64,000 nucleotides of DNA from Multifurca ochricompacta (GCA_022496185.1 WTXG01000003.1:868001-932000), one strand, 5' to 3'; counted from the first letter of the stretch, positions 34,497 through 46,651 are shown. Made by a program: numbers and translations. The notes: generated from the letters alone by a model not told the origin.

Positions 34497-36304
34497 ATGG
34501 GAATCCCGGGAGACATCGGCGTACCAGCAACAGAAAACCTCAGGTTTTACCTCTCTCAGGCTGTACTTCCACTGATGAAGATGCCCCGTAATGCCCCTCG
34601 ACTGCCACCTTCCGGACACCGAAGCCATAACATAGGCTTAAGCACTCGACCGGAAAGATATAGACGCTTAGAGTTGGTGTCCCAAGGTCTTGGAATCGAT
34701 GTAGAAGTCGAGGTGCCAAACTGTATGCGTCCATCTCCACCCACTTCTGGCGATTTGCTCACAAAAGAGCGTAACTCCAGACTCAGGCCATGTGGTCCCA
34801 GATCACCCTTTGGAGGAGGGTGATTGTAATTCCGAGACAGGAATTGCTATTCGTATACCTTGTAATCCAACTTTTGATATTCCACAACCTCCCATGATTC
34901 CCCCGACCGACCTTGATCGGTGCGACATCTCTTGCACTTTTGACTAGGTTTAAATTCTGAATTCCTACACAGCTTTGCGTCCTGGCTCGTCTATTTACCT
35001 TTACAAACAACAGAGCGTGCCATGCATCTTGTACATCCCAAGTCGCGACCCTGGTCCTTTGTCTGCCAGAATGGTGATATGGATGACGCACACTTCAAGT
35101 ATTACGCATGGGAGTTGGAGCCTTGTGTCCCTAGCACCAGTGGGCGGAAGACAACTGTCATAGTTATGGCGATGCCTCCATGGACACTGACTCCAACAGA
35201 TCTGCAATGCTTTGCTGCATGCAAGGAGGTAAGATCGGGGCTTACTGGTGAGGTATTTGCATGCTAATCCTCCTGTAAAGTTTCCGCTCTTCAACGAAAG
35301 CAGGCGTGCCAGGTTCAATGACGACGAACGCATATGGGGAAAGGTTAGTCTATTCGTTTTCAGTATACGTCTTACTTCCCTGAATGCGCACTACTACAGC
35401 TCTACGACATCTGTTTAAGTAGGGATAGCCCATATTTCGTTGTGACCAATTACTACGGCTGGGTGTTCGGGGTATTCTCAAAAGGTATGTAACCAAAGCA
35501 TTTACATGCCACAGTTAAATCATTCGATGCATCACTGTTGTCCTAGGTTGGAGTACGGCCTTCGTGGGGAAAGTTCAGACGTACGCCGACCTGAAACCGA
35601 CAATACTCCAATACCTGCTATACTGGTTATCATCCTCCATGAACGAGCCCGGTACATACAGCCGTCCTGAGGTGGGTAACGAGCGCATCCTCCCATCGGA
35701 GGAGTGCCCTTCTGTGGTCTATGATGTCATGGCAAAGAATCCCCAGGCCGCTCTTGCGTTGTATTTACTCGACTGATAAACCTCTTGAGTAGGTCCCTGA
35801 AACGCACATTAAACGAGGTCTGATCCCCCAAACATTAGACAGAGGACTCGTCACCGTCTATGACACCCGTTGTGACCAATCGGACTCGGAATCTTTTTGG
35901 GAAAGAAAGAACGATGGTGAGGTCTAGTCGGATATAACTCGTCCTTTTCATGCCATTCTCGACTATATAACTGAATGACCTGCCCAGATCTGCAATCCGG
36001 GTTTAGTTTTGCGGCCGAGAGCGACATATCGCACGCTGACTCAGACAGGACGATTACCTACCGTCCATCAAAAGCTCGTCGAAGCTACGACCCACGCGAC
36101 TGGCTCAGCGCGTGTGAAGAAGCTCGGGAGGGAGACATCACTAGCGAGTGTACCTTAAACGAAGACGCCGCGAGTGACGCAACCAGCCAGTGGTCGTCAT
36201 TCTCCGCGTCAACCATCAGGGCCGGCAACTGGATCAATCCTGTACCTCTACCACTTCGACAGGCACCAGCCCCCATTGTGGGCTGTGTGATGACTCGAGT
36301 ATAG
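34497..36304 (+). CDS. Uncharacterised conserved-looking protein
   Basis: Function unknown; I recall related text in other mushroom genomes but no named domain. ATG 34497-34499 (MGIPGDIGVPATENLRF). The first exon needs one extra base near 34763-34766 to pass from DLLTK to SVTPDSGHVVPDHPLEEG. An intron of 54 bases (gtgcga...acacag) joins DLDR to FASWLVYLPLQTTERAMHLV. The core follows: GDMDDAHFKYYAWELEPC, AMPPWTLTPTDLQCFAACKE, RRARFNDDERIWGKLYDICL, PYFVVTNYYGWVFGVFSKGW and STAFVGKVQTYADL. The aromatic, evenly patterned core looks like a folded domain. A later intron (35673-35792) is open in frame, so an isoform stopping at 35776 is possible. Spliced, it continues VPETHIKRGLIPQTLDRG to an Asp/Ser-rich tail ending CVMTRV at 36304. 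Convergent with the cyclin gene. Confidence 0.7.
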
Positions 36305-36409
36305 ATAACATAACTTATTTGAACCCGAGAGTTAGATCTAATTTTTAGCCGAGCTGTAAATAATAGGTACAAAGAATGCGTCGATACATGCAAGCTAAAC
36401 GGACTAGGA

Positions 36410-37779
36410 TTACTTCTCAAAGACTTCCTCAGTAGAGTTGGTCCGAGCTGGCGTTCTGCTCCCGCTATGAGCTGAGACTGGGGTGCTATTTTGTAAGATA
36501 GATAGTTGTGATTGGGCAGCAGTCAGACCAAATTCAGCGGGATCAGCGGAGGACGGGTATAATCGCATCTGGTACGATGTAGCAGTTGGCGGTTGTACCT
36601 TTGGGCAGATGATGAACGAATGTATTGCGATGTCATGGGGACCGGAAACTCACATCTGTTATCAAGTCAAGGTAATTTGCCAAGCCGAGAGCTGCTTGGT
36701 ACTCATAAAAATTGAGGAGAATCGCCAAAGCACCTATGTTATACTTTCAGTTAATGATAAGCAAGAGGAGCCACTACATACGGACCCGCAGCAGATAGAA
36801 GTTCGCTCTCATCGAGACCAAAGAACTCTATCGCGAAGCGCGATGCGTCGGGTGAAGAAGGCTTATGTGTTGGAGGCGTGGGTAATGATGCTGAGGGAGC
36901 CGATGGCGACACGCGAGCATCCAAGGACAATGAATGTGGTCCATCGACAATACGTTGAGAAAGAATATAACAAGCAGTGGCAATAATCTTCGGTGGGTAA
37001 AGTACGCAAAGCGGAGTGCGGTACCTGAGAGTCGGAGGGTCACAGCTAAAACACAGCATGAAGTGTGAACGAGACTGACGAGTCGTGTGCGATGCTCCAG
37101 GCGTAATCTTGAAATCGATCTCCCACGTCACGCGCGTCGAACAAATCGATTAGGTCGGCATGTGGGCTGTCGACGATGAAGTCGAAGCAAAGCGCCTCTA
37201 AAAGAATCTCCTCGGCGGCAAGAATTTGGCTCGAGACTTCCTCGATTTCCTATGAGGGGAAAAAGTGGTTCGACCTAGCGTAGATTGAGGGAAAATTATG
37301 GACACGAACCGGACCGCTTTCGGGAATGTCACGAACGTCTATTCCCTTTGCCTTGGATTGGCATACCCTAGCTACGTCTCTGAGTTTCCTTCCACACTCT
37401 TCCGTCTTTGTGGCAAGGAATATGCACGCAGCTGCGATGGTCTAATAATGTATTAGAGGCAAATCAGTGCAGGGCGGCTCTGACGCGAGGACCGACTGAC
37501 TTGTCTATGATAATCAAGCATAGAATACCGCATAAAGAAGCGATGAAACCAAGTCGCGGCAGTGAATAAACCAGGGGAATGGCTGAGAGACAAGGGTTGA
37601 GTATTTATTTATGAGAAGGGAGTGAAGTTGAGCGTCACGAACAGGCCAATCGATGTTCCTAGACGATAGAGGAATTCGATACCTCTGGACCTATCATACA
37701 TCTCCTCATGTAGTGATCTATCTTTGGCAGTCGGGGTGCAAGATAGAGAAGATATTGCGAAAAGCCATTGAGAGCGCAT
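36410..37779 (-). CDS. Transcription-type cyclin (cyclin K/T/Ctk2-like)
   Basis: Regulatory subunit for a transcriptional CDK such as CTDK-I or P-TEFb, which phosphorylates the RNA polymerase II tail; partner inferred. ATG 37777-37779 (MRSQWLFAISSLSC). The cyclin box is spread over several exons: RSLHEEMYDRSRGIEFLYRL, FTAATWFHRFFMRYSMLDYH, then AAACIFLATKTEECGRKLRD, which is the helix 3 signature. Next come ILAAEEILLEALCFDFIVDS and the second cyclin fold LCVLYPPKIIATACYILSQR. A low-complexity Ser/Pro insert (37000-36880) is followed by FAIEFFGLDESELLSAAG and ALAILLNFYEYQAALGLANY. The last exon runs from VQPPTATSYQMRLYPSSADP to STEEVFEK with taa 36410-36412. The subclass (K, T or Ctk2) is not certain. 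A hexamer array lies 72 bp upstream. Confidence 0.85.
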
Positions 37780-39959
37780 GGTCGAGTCTGGAGTAGTTTG
37801 CATCTTGCATTTTGCATTTGCCAGCATCATCCAAACATAATCCCCTCCCCAGAGCCAGAGCCAGAGCCAGAGCCCGACACTTGTATATAGATGACCATGC
37901 CCACGTGCTTTCCAATACACGAACAAATACATAAACATACAACCACACAAACGCAACCCTGCCCCTGCTCTGCCCCATGCCCATTCCCCCTTGCCCTTCC
38001 CTTCCCTTCCCTTCCTCCTTCCCTTCTCTTCCCTTCCCCCTTCTCTTCCCTCCCCTTCCCTTTCCGCCGCAGCCCAGCCGGAATCCGAGTCCGAGTCTCT
38101 GTTTGTCACCAGAGACTCGGTCGCTGGTCACTGTTTTCTTATCAGGGATAAGGAAATATGGTACTTGAAACACCTCCTTACTCCGTAAAACGTAAATGAA
38201 GGAAGGTGAAAGAAAAGAAAAGAAAAGGCATTTCTCCACGATCGGTCGTTTGTTCATATCTACATGAATTTATCTTTGATCGCCTCAATAGGTCGTGTTT
38301 AATGCGTGGCCAGTCGTTTAGTCATTTGCCAGTCCTATGAGTTCACATGATTCTCTATATCGATCCCATCTGTCCTCAAACCTCAGTATTTACAAAAAAT
38401 AACCAGACCATGACACTATCCCAGTCTTCTTTCGGTGATTACGGGAAGTTGTTGGTGGTTCAGCAACTGAACGGAGTTAGCCAGAGATGTGACCTCACCA
38501 AACCTCACCAAGCAAGATTGTCCCACTCACATCCACACCAGCGCGAGCGGTTAACGACGGGCTAAGCCGCTCTCCCAACATCCCTGGCACCAGTTATCGA
38601 TTTGCGGATCTACGAGCCGGTGCTGTCAGTTCTCTCTGCTTGTACGAATGCATATCATACAACACACTGTACAACTGAGGGAATGACCTGCTGGGAAAAT
38701 GATACTTAGATCAGTTACGGATCACTTGGCCATCAGACTCAGACTCTCAGACTCACAATTGATTACAAGTTCGTTGACATTGCGGAGGAACGCAATCCGG
38801 CGGGTGCGCCAGGCTAAATCTGCACCAACGACTTTCGCACCGAATCTAAGAAGCGGTTGACTTTGTCATGAAATCGTCTTCACAACGCAACGCTCACTTC
38901 TTCCTCCGGCTGTCAAAATTTTAAAAAATCAGACAACAACTAGAAAAGAAAGTGGCAACAATCAAAATCACCAATTGTACTTCATGTCTGCAACGCAAGT
39001 AGGTATTGGTTACTCTGCAGTGGCCCTTTCTTGTAAGAACAGTCGAGGAAGTCAAGTAGAACTGTTGCTCACCTCCTCCAATAGCACATCTTGGAGAAAG
39101 TGGATGATGCTCCCCTTCAACGACTACAGATGCCTTAAATCTCCAGACAAATCCTACCGAGAGGTTGGCACCAGGCAGTAGACAGTCAACTAAGTCTCGG
39201 GCGCATTAGATAGTATCATGCTCTTCGATTACAAGGCTTTTCTGGCTAATCGACGGTGTCGTAACCAGTAATCTGAAGTGCTCCGCCGTGACGGGGATCT
39301 CAGGCTTTGGTAGATGCGGCATCTTTACATCTGCATCCGTGAATGCCACCGATTCGCCAAAAGGCTATTCAAGTGCGGCAACGAGCCGAAGATTGGGTAT
39401 CTATATCTTCACGAGGCAAACATGCGTTCCTGATAGCGCTCTCACTTGTGTCTCCGTTAGGTGTGCCAATGGCTGCAGGGTCTCTCGGAACTACATGAGG
39501 ACGATGTGACTTGGGTCAGAAGTGCTTCGGTGTTGTCATGTCCAATGATGACCAGGCACAGATAAGCGCACTGCCGCATTACCCCTGCCAGCATGTCATC
39601 ACACATAAAACACGTTCTTGGAGATGACGGATTATTCCTCTGTCCTTAAAAGCCCAAAACTTGCACCCTCCCGCATCTCTCCGGGCGGAGCATTCAAAGA
39701 GCTCGATAGCGCTGGTTGGCCAGAAGGTTGGTATTTGTAAGAAAGGGCATGCACAGATAGGCAACTTGTACCCCCAACTTGGGCTCACGCATCGTCAAAC
39801 GCGATTAGCTGTTAGCGAATCCAACGGATGATACTCGCACCTTAGTTGGGATTGGTGGCGTGTGCCCGAGCAGGGCCAAAGCCCGTGATTAAGTTTTAGA
39901 TAGCAAAATTTAAAGTGATTTCGATGAGTATTAGTCACAGGAGAAATATCGAAAAACAA
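37780..39959. other. 2.2-kb gene-free stretch upstream of the cyclin
   Basis: It holds the cyclin promoter with agagcc x4, a long CT-rich tract at 37980-38070 with cttcc repeats, and then 1.7 kb of mixed sequence. Only short ORFs of under 75 codons with no family pattern occur here. It could include the 3' UTR of GCN3 or a decayed gene. Confidence 0.5.
37851..37874. repeat. Hexamer tandem repeat (AGAGCC), 4 copies
   Basis: Four perfect copies, 72 bp upstream of the minus-strand cyclin ATG. Confidence 0.9.
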
Positions 39960-41437
39960 CTATAGGCCCGCGAACATTCCTACCAGATATTGACTAACTC
40001 CCTCGGGCGTCAAAACACCCACATCCGAAAACACAAGTGAGATCAAGTCTGGTCTTTGAATGATAATCGTCAGGGGGCGGGAGAGTCAGAAGGGAAGAGC
40101 AAGCCAAACCTAGTGTAATCGACGTCAGGGTTTCTGCTCATCTGCTCCGAGGTCATCGTTCTTTGTGACGATAACGTAGATAGCGGCGCAGACATCGTCG
40201 TATGGTCGTTGGAGACAGTGGATGGATCACAATTCTCCGTGGATTGTACAGATATTTGCATACGTTCCTTGGAATGAGGGTTCTTTGGATGAGGAAAGGA
40301 AAGAATTCCGGAATTATGCGTCGGTAGGTCATATTGTGATAGAGGGAACAACCGATGGAACTTGTAGCTGGTCGCCTTGTCAGTCCACTGCAGAGGATGA
40401 CGCCAAGTAGGAAGTACCTCTCCGCCAGTGCATAGAACGGTTTGTTCTCTGCTTTTGCGATGATGGCCATTTGGTTGCTCCCGACTGCATTGATTAAACC
40501 ACCACTTTCGACAACCGCTTCGGAACCAACGAGAACGAAATCGACTTTGTCCATGACGTAAGCGACGGCAGAATCAAGCACCACAGTGCAAGGAATGCCG
40601 ACGGCTGTTAGAATGTCGTAAGTCTTGAGACTATTAGGGCGTAGGTATACGGGTGTTCAAAGGAGGCATAGGAGTGGAGCCTGCGCACCCAAGGCCGCGC
40701 GGTCGAGCTTCTGTTACATAAACAGAGATACGCTTGCGCGTATGCGCGTGCAGAAGGGCCTGCGTGACAACTCTCGAATAAGAGTGTGTGAGTATCTGAG
40801 GCTTCTCAGTGATATCGATGTGCCAATCAACGCGAGGGCATACCACGGAGTCATCCTTAATAAATCCAAGCGTAAGCTCAGCTATCTTGGCGCGAAAGTT
40901 GACAGCATGAAATGTGTAGGTTTTTCCCTGGCGGACAATCTCCCTCTTGAGCTCGGAAAAACTCTTCCATATGGTCATGAGGCAGATGATTTCATTTGCT
41001 TGGTGGATTGACTCACCACTGATTCATGTGGAAACAACGTCACGAATCCAATGAAGAGCTCGCAGCCAGCAGTCAGGCCTATTGGATTTGGTACACGCTT
41101 TTTAAGAGTTTCGGCACCGTCATTGAGAGCCTGAACAAGTTCGAACATGGTACCCGCTGAGGTTGAGCGTGTAAGGTGCCAACAGGGATATAGGATGTTT
41201 AGCGTTACCATCAGAACGTGTAACTAGCTCCGTGAGAGACAGGATCGCTGCTAAGGGAGGGGAAATCTGGTCATCTGGATGAGAGCATGGTTCATCATCT
41301 CAGAACAACTTGTCACTTACGTCTTCATCAGCTAAGGCACGTTGGTAGGCTTCATAGACATCAAACTTATGTTGAACAGTAATCAGGTTGTTGCTTTCAA
41401 AAGAGATGGCATCTGAATCTGAATAGAGAGCGGTCAT
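39960..41437 (-). CDS. GCN3: Translation initiation factor eIF2B subunit alpha
   Basis: Regulatory subunit of eIF2B, the guanine nucleotide exchange factor for eIF2, which senses eIF2 phosphorylation in general amino acid control. ATG 41435-41437 (MTALYSDSDAISFES), then FDVYEAYQRALADED. Family blocks across short exons are TSAGTMFELVQALNDGAETL, IGLTAGCELFIGFVT, SFSELKREIVRQGKTYTFHA, SYSRVVTQALLHAHTRKRIS, VYVTEARPRGLG, then DKVDFVLVGSEAVVESGGLI and NAVGSNQMAIIAKAENKPFY. The last part holds a longer, less conserved Ser/Thr-rich insert (40110-40300). It ends LTPEGVSQYLVGMFAGL with a stop at 39960-39962. No frame break is needed. The upstream side faces the divergent gene at 42163 across about 725 bp of pyrimidine-rich DNA. 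Confidence 0.95.
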
Positions 41438-42162
41438 GTTTCTTTAAGAGTCGGGAAGTTCGCGATGGTAATGAGTGGATGAGTGAATGCGGTAGGATGC
41501 GGTAGGATACGGTGGCGGTGGAGGTGGAGAGGTGGAGGATGGCGGATGGCAGAGATGGCGGATAGCCACCGGGCCGGAATGAACCCACCCATTCACACGG
41601 GTGACGTCAGACGTCACTTAAGCGCTACACTAAAATATCTATTTGTACATGTGTATGTATGTTTGTATGTGTGTACTAACCTGGCTTAGCCAGTCAGGGC
41701 GGCGAATTTACTACGAAAATACGAAAATAAAAAAAAAAGAAAGGAACGCCGTCGTCGAAACACGTTCCGTGTCGGTCACATCCAGACGCCTCAGATGCCG
41801 TCTTGCCACAACCGGTTGCTACCGTCCGCCCCGCTCCTCTCAACACGCTTAATATCTTGTTCCATTTCTCTCGAAAGATTATGCTTGTCTCCTCCCTCCT
41901 CTTCATATAATCCGACTCTAGTTCAACACTTTGCACTTTTTTTTTGCCATCATCCTGCCCTCAGAGGCGTGTCCGTTCCTCTTTCCGCCTTTTCAACTCT
42001 TTTAAGCCCTCTCACGCTTCTTCGGTCGCCACGCTTTGATTCCTCCTGTAACCCATCCTCCTCCCATACATATAAATTTTGGACCTCCTCTTACACCCTT
42101 CCCAACATAGCAGCCAATACTCCTCCCTCGCCCCCTTTCCCCGCCTTTTCTAACAACTCTTA
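41438..42162. promoter_or_regulatory. Divergent upstream region, GCN3 and hypothetical gene
   Basis: 725 bp. Near GCN3 it carries two and a half copies of the 10-mer atgcggtagg (about 41488-41512), then ggtgga/ggcgga units to 41560. A tatgtatgtttgtatgtgtg tract lies near 41655. The half next to 42163 is strongly pyrimidine-rich, as fungal promoters and 5' UTRs often are. The 122-codon ORF inside it is composition-driven and not called. Confidence 0.5.
41488..41560. repeat. Purine-rich tandem repeats upstream of GCN3
   Basis: Repeat units atgcggtagg and then ggtgga/ggcgga, starting about 50 bp upstream of the GCN3 ATG at 41437. G-rich on the plus strand. Confidence 0.8.
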
Positions 42163-42938
42163 ATGGTTTCGTCTCCCCCAGAAGTTGTATTTTCGAGTGA
42201 TGTACCCAACATGCATGAATGGTCCAGGAGGACGGGTATACCACTAATTAGTGCAGACGTTATTGGCGTCAACTATGCCCGTGCCCGTAGGTGGCTACAA
42301 TCTATTCGTAACCAACTCGTCCAGCATTACGGATGGCGGGATGTACTTCCTCTCGACGACCGCATGCTCTTCTCTATCGAATGTCAACCTCCTTCAACTC
42401 TTCCCCGGTCTCCCAATTTCCGCCTTCAAGCTCCTATGCACGCGTCGTCCCTCTTCAGCCCAGACAGACGTGTGCAGTGGGAGATGGTCTTTCATGGTGC
42501 CGCCTTTCCCTATCTCCGACACTCCGTTCCCCCTATAGCGGATCTGCTCTACCTCCTTCAATGCCTTCTTACTGGTGTCTTCCTTCTAATCAAAGAGGAG
42601 TACGTTTCAGGCGAGGGTACATACCGCACCATTCGCGGGCTTCCTCCCGTTGAGTGGGTCGCCGCACACGAGGCTGAACTAGTCAGAATATTCGGAGTTC
42701 CACACTATCGTGCGCTATTCCGTGCTGCCGGTGATAAACGTTCCTCCTTTAAGCTCGAACACATTCGGTGAGCCTGAGTAGCGTCCAAACCCTTGTCGTC
42801 CATGTCCGCGAGGCGTTGACAGGCTGACTTGTATGGTATCAAAATGGGGCCAACGCGTCTTTTCCACGAGGCGACTCCTCAGGGCTTCTATGATCCACCT
42901 TCCGTTGCTGTTACACAGCACTGCTTTCCGTTATATTG
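42163..42938 (+). CDS. Hypothetical protein
   Basis: Not recognised. ATG 42163 opens a 202-codon exon (MVSSPPEVVFSSDVPNMHEW) with an evenly mixed, folded-looking composition: DVIGVNYARARRWLQSIRNQ, VQWEMVFHGAAFPYLRHSVP, a hydrophobic ADLLYLLQCLLTGVFLLIKE and GLPPVEWVAAHEAELVRIFG. The exon stops at 42771 if unspliced. The sequence ATTCG-gtgagc at its end is a good donor. A plausible second exon, GCT GAC TTG TAT GGT from about 42826, reads YGIKMGPTRLFHEATPQGFY and stops at 42936-42938, but the phases disagree by one base. I give the longer end as the likely gene and the exon at 42163-42771 as the secure part. The single hydrophobic segment could be a buried helix or a membrane anchor. Confidence 0.6.
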
Positions 42939-43557
42939 ACTGCTGCCTTTTCCTCTATATGGTTCATCCTTTAATCTTTCATCCTCGTATTCCTTGTTCC
43001 TCTAACTTCATATAGTAGCGCTAGAGGCCGCCCATGCTCATGCTCATTTACTTTGCTGTGCTCACCAATTTTTGTTATCCGTGTATAGTTTGCATCCCCC
43101 TTTGTCGCATTACCTATTTCATTTTAATCACGTCTTTGTTTTGTGTTTTTAATATGTAGGTATCGCTAGCGCGTTTCCCGTATTTGTCTTCTCTTTATGC
43201 TTTGTATTACAACAAATTTTCCTTCTACTTTTATAATATCTTTTCTTCTTCTTCTTCTTCTTCTTTTTCTTCTCAATTCATGGTAATTCACATTTTCATA
43301 AAACCGTTACTTGCTACCGTTGAACCACCACCATTATGCTCATCGCTTCCATGTCTTCTTTTCTTCTGCTTCGCTTCTGTAGCGTAGCGTAACCGGTAAC
43401 CGTAACTCCGGGCCGATAACCCCGTGAGTGAGGGTTCCGTCATCATCTCTCTTGCTCTTGCAATGCAATTGCAACAACTGCAACTGCAAATCATCCTTAA
43501 CCACAACCGCAACCGCAACAGCAACCGCAATTGCAACTACAATTCCGTTTTTCTTTC
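42939..43557. other. Spacer and leader before MAP1
   Basis: About 620 bp of T/C-rich DNA. It has a ttcttcttcttcttc tract near 43240-43265, a gtagcgtagcgtaaccggtaaccg patch near 43380, and the GCAACC-type array that runs to within 15 bp of the MAP1 ATG. No gene seen. Confidence 0.6.
43460..43543. repeat. Degenerate hexamer array (GCAACC/GCAACT/GCAATT) before MAP1
   Basis: Roughly twelve units of six bases with drift in the last bases, ending 15 bp from the MAP1 ATG. It lies in the probable 5' UTR. Confidence 0.85.
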
Positions 43558-45427
43558 ATGAGTGCCACAGAAATCCTCTGTCAAAGCTCAAATTGTCTGA
43601 ATGGTAATCCTCCCTCGCGACTTGAGTGCCCCACTTGTCAAAAGTGTGCTTTCATCTCAATGCCTCAGCCTATTCAATTCTCAGATGTCCCGCAGGCTCG
43701 GAATAAAAGGTTCCTTTTTTTGTGGCCAGGAATGTTTCAAAGCTGGATGTGAGTCTAATTCGAATTTCATTTCGATTCTCTCGGAGCTCACTCGAGTCTT
43801 CCATCGTTCCTGCAGGGGTCAGTGAGGCTAGTAATTTCGAGCATCAACACTTGTTAAGTTCGGGTTGCAGAAAACGCACAAAGTTATTCACGAGATTGCG
43901 GCTCCGCGTCAAGCTTTGTCTGACGGCGCATCTGTCGACAAAAGTGTATTCTCAGCTTAATCACGATGCTTATCATCTGACACTGCTAGTAGATGGCACA
44001 TTTAATCCATTCCTCAACTTTGGTTTCTCTGGTCCTTTGCGTCCCGTATATCCTCTTTCTCCCGCGAGAGTCATACCTGATCATATTCTCCGACCTGATT
44101 ATGCTGAAGATGGTTCTCCAGCCCTTTTTCCTCCTAATTTACATTCTGATGATGAGTAATTGTTTAGGAATTCCTGTTTCTGAAAGTAGACGTGCGGGCC
44201 AGCCCCCTCGCGTTTTGAGTACGGAGGAGCAGGAAAAGATGCGAACTGTTTGTAGGGTATGGGTGTCCCTGTTATCCGCAGACACGGCATTACCGTCCGT
44301 GAGATTCAGACGTTCCCCAGCCTAACGATTTTCATCTTGCAGCTGGCTCGAGAAGTTCTCGACATTGCCGCATCGCACATCCGCCCCGGGATCACAACGG
44401 ATTACATAGATGCCATTGTGCACCAAGCATGCATACAGCGCAACGCCTACCCTTCCCCTTTGAATTACCGACGCTTTCCTAAATCGGTTTGTACGTGAGT
44501 ACTTCCTCGCCCACAACACAATATTCAATCTGATTCTCAGCACAGTTCGATTAACGAGGTCATTTGTCATGGGATTCCCGACCAGAGGAAGCTTCAAGAA
44601 GGCGACATCATCAACATAGGTACGTGGCATTGCACGCATGACATTTTTGGTTCTTCATTTTTATCTCCCAAGACGTAACATTGTACCATGATGGTAAGAC
44701 AATACCTGTTATTTTAGAGCATGAAATGACGTCCGAGATATCAGGCTTCCACGGCGATTTGAATGAGACATATCCTGTGGGAAAAATAGATGAAGACTCA
44801 GAACGACTCATTCGGACTGCGAGAAAATGTCTTGACGAATCAATCAAGATTTGCAAGCCCGGTGCACTGATTAGAGATATCGGAAAGGTCATGTGAGTGC
44901 GTAAGTTAAGGCCGCACGAGATTGAATGTTAACGGGGCCATCCCAAGTGAACCCATCGCTCGAGCGAGTGGATGCTCGTCTGTTCGGACGTACACTGGGC
45001 ACGGGATCAATGATCTTTTCCACTGCGCTCCCAACGTTCCCCATTACGCAAAGAACAAGGCAGTCGGAACCATGAAACCGGGCATGGTGGGTGATTACGT
45101 GCTACGCAAAGGAGTAGTGGTAGTTGTTAATGGACTTCACAGTGTTTCACGATTGAGCCGGTTAGAAACACAGTGTCACTGCGAACATAGTTATATTGCC
45201 TAACATTCCAGCCATAGATGATAAACCTTGGGGGTAACTGGGATGAGGTTCACTGGCCCGATAATTGGACGGCTACAACAGTAGATGGAAAGAGAAGTGC
45301 CCAGTTCGAAGAAACGTTGCTGTAGGCGTGTCACCTATTCTAAACATCCGTATTGACTGAATCTGCTTCCAGGATCACAGAAACGGGTGTAGAAGTTCTA
45401 ACCGCCGGAAAGCCACGAGATTTGTAG
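43558..45427 (+). CDS. MAP1: Methionine aminopeptidase 1
   Basis: Removes the initiator methionine from nascent proteins at the ribosome; a dimetal M24 peptidase. ATG 43558-43560 ([16 protein letters not shown]). The N-terminal zinc finger typical of eukaryotic type 1 enzymes is present: [15 protein letters not shown], then, after a short intron, [17 protein letters not shown]. The linker carries [20 protein letters not shown] text near 44020. The catalytic domain follows: [92 protein letters not shown] and [14 protein letters not shown]. Asp, His and Glu metal ligands are visible in order. It ends LTAGKPRDL with tag 45425-45427. Introns are about 50 bases. A degenerate GCAACC/GCAACT array lies just before the ATG. 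Confidence 0.95.
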
Positions 45428-46504
45428 CGATATAGCCTGTTCGAATAACGAGCAGGCATCTACCTTAATAGGTCTTGTATCAACCTAGTTGCTGTACAAG
45501 TTTTGTGTGCTCGTAGTGAAGCGAAGCGATAACATGCCACGTGCATGGGTGGTAGACCATGTGTTGAGTGTATCGCGTGTGAAGCTGGTCGTAGCTATAA
45601 CCATTAAGGTGGTGGTGGTGATGGTGGTGGTGAGAAGGAACTAGTAGTATATCGTCCCGTCCCAATCGATCACGCCGTCCCGATGTTGTTAGAGCGCTAC
45701 CGCCACTTGGAGCATACCACATATTATTTTTTTCATGACTTCGACTGAGCCATACCTTCTCATTGAACAATGCGGATCCAAATACGGTAGACCAATATAT
45801 GTCATTACCGAACATATACCGTGAGTTTCGGTGACGAAGGCCAACTTCATGATTAGATTACGCCATTGATATGTGTTTAGCGCCTCCGGAGGGTATCCTG
45901 CGACCACGGTTCGTTGGCTAATGTGTTTGATTTGAGACGATAACGGGCCCACTGATGTTTTCTTTTGGGAAAAGCGAGAGATACGCTGTATGGATCTTGG
46001 CAAGACTGCTCTGGGTAACTGGAAGGCCCAGCAAGGGGGTTGCACTCACATACAGGTAGGCTGCATATACTGATACTCGACCGTCGTTTGCACACATCTC
46101 AAGGTGGAGGGTCCTTCGCCCGTACTTGCAGTTTTTCAATGAAATTGATGACCTCAAGTACGTCTTACTGCTCCCTTCCCCCCCCTCTCACCCCCCACCC
46201 CCCCGGGGTTGAGTTGACCAGAATGAGCTTGCTGACACATCCTCCGATCCGATACAACCTCACTCTCCCTCCCTGCCTCTTGCCTTCCACACACTTTACA
46301 CTTAATGCAATGGCTGGCTGAGAAGGTGCACGAACTGTGGGATGGAATTCTCCAAGCACTACCTCAGGCAAAATCTTCTCATGGAGGTGCGCGGTGTCCC
46401 GGCATAAATCGTGGCGGTCATCGTTCGGGCCATATTTGGTTCAAATTCATCATGACCAACTCAGCCGCTAGAGCTACAGCCCAGCTCATATGACGTCTTT
46501 CTTT

Positions 46505-46521
46505 TTTGTTGTCATTGTTGT

Positions 46522-46552
<31 letters not shown>

Positions 46553-46555
46553 TTG
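46505..46555. repeat. (TTG)n microsatellite
   Basis: ttgttgtcattgttgtcattg followed by about nine uninterrupted gtt units. Confidence 0.92.
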
Positions 46556-46632
46556 CTAATCCTTCTTTCCTTCTTTCCTTCTTCCTTCATACATACATAA
46601 GATCACCAGATAGAACGACCAGTCTTCGCTTC

Positions 46633-46651
46633 ACCACACCACACCACACCA
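46633..46651. repeat. (ACACC)n microsatellite
   Basis: Three to four copies of a five-base unit, followed by loosely related aacagcacagcacacc. Confidence 0.85.

Noticed and set aside
37980..38070. A Pro/Leu-rich protein encoded by the CT tract
   Set aside because: Three overlapping frames are open only because of the cttcc repeat; there is no splice or family evidence.
41795..42163. A 122-codon Ser/Pro-rich plus-strand protein
   Set aside because: It follows from the strongly pyrimidine-rich leader DNA and ends at the start codon of the more convincing gene at 42163.
45480..45815. A His-rich protein on the minus strand
   Set aside because: The eight His codons come from a ggt/gat simple repeat and the rest of the ORF has no family pattern or splice support.
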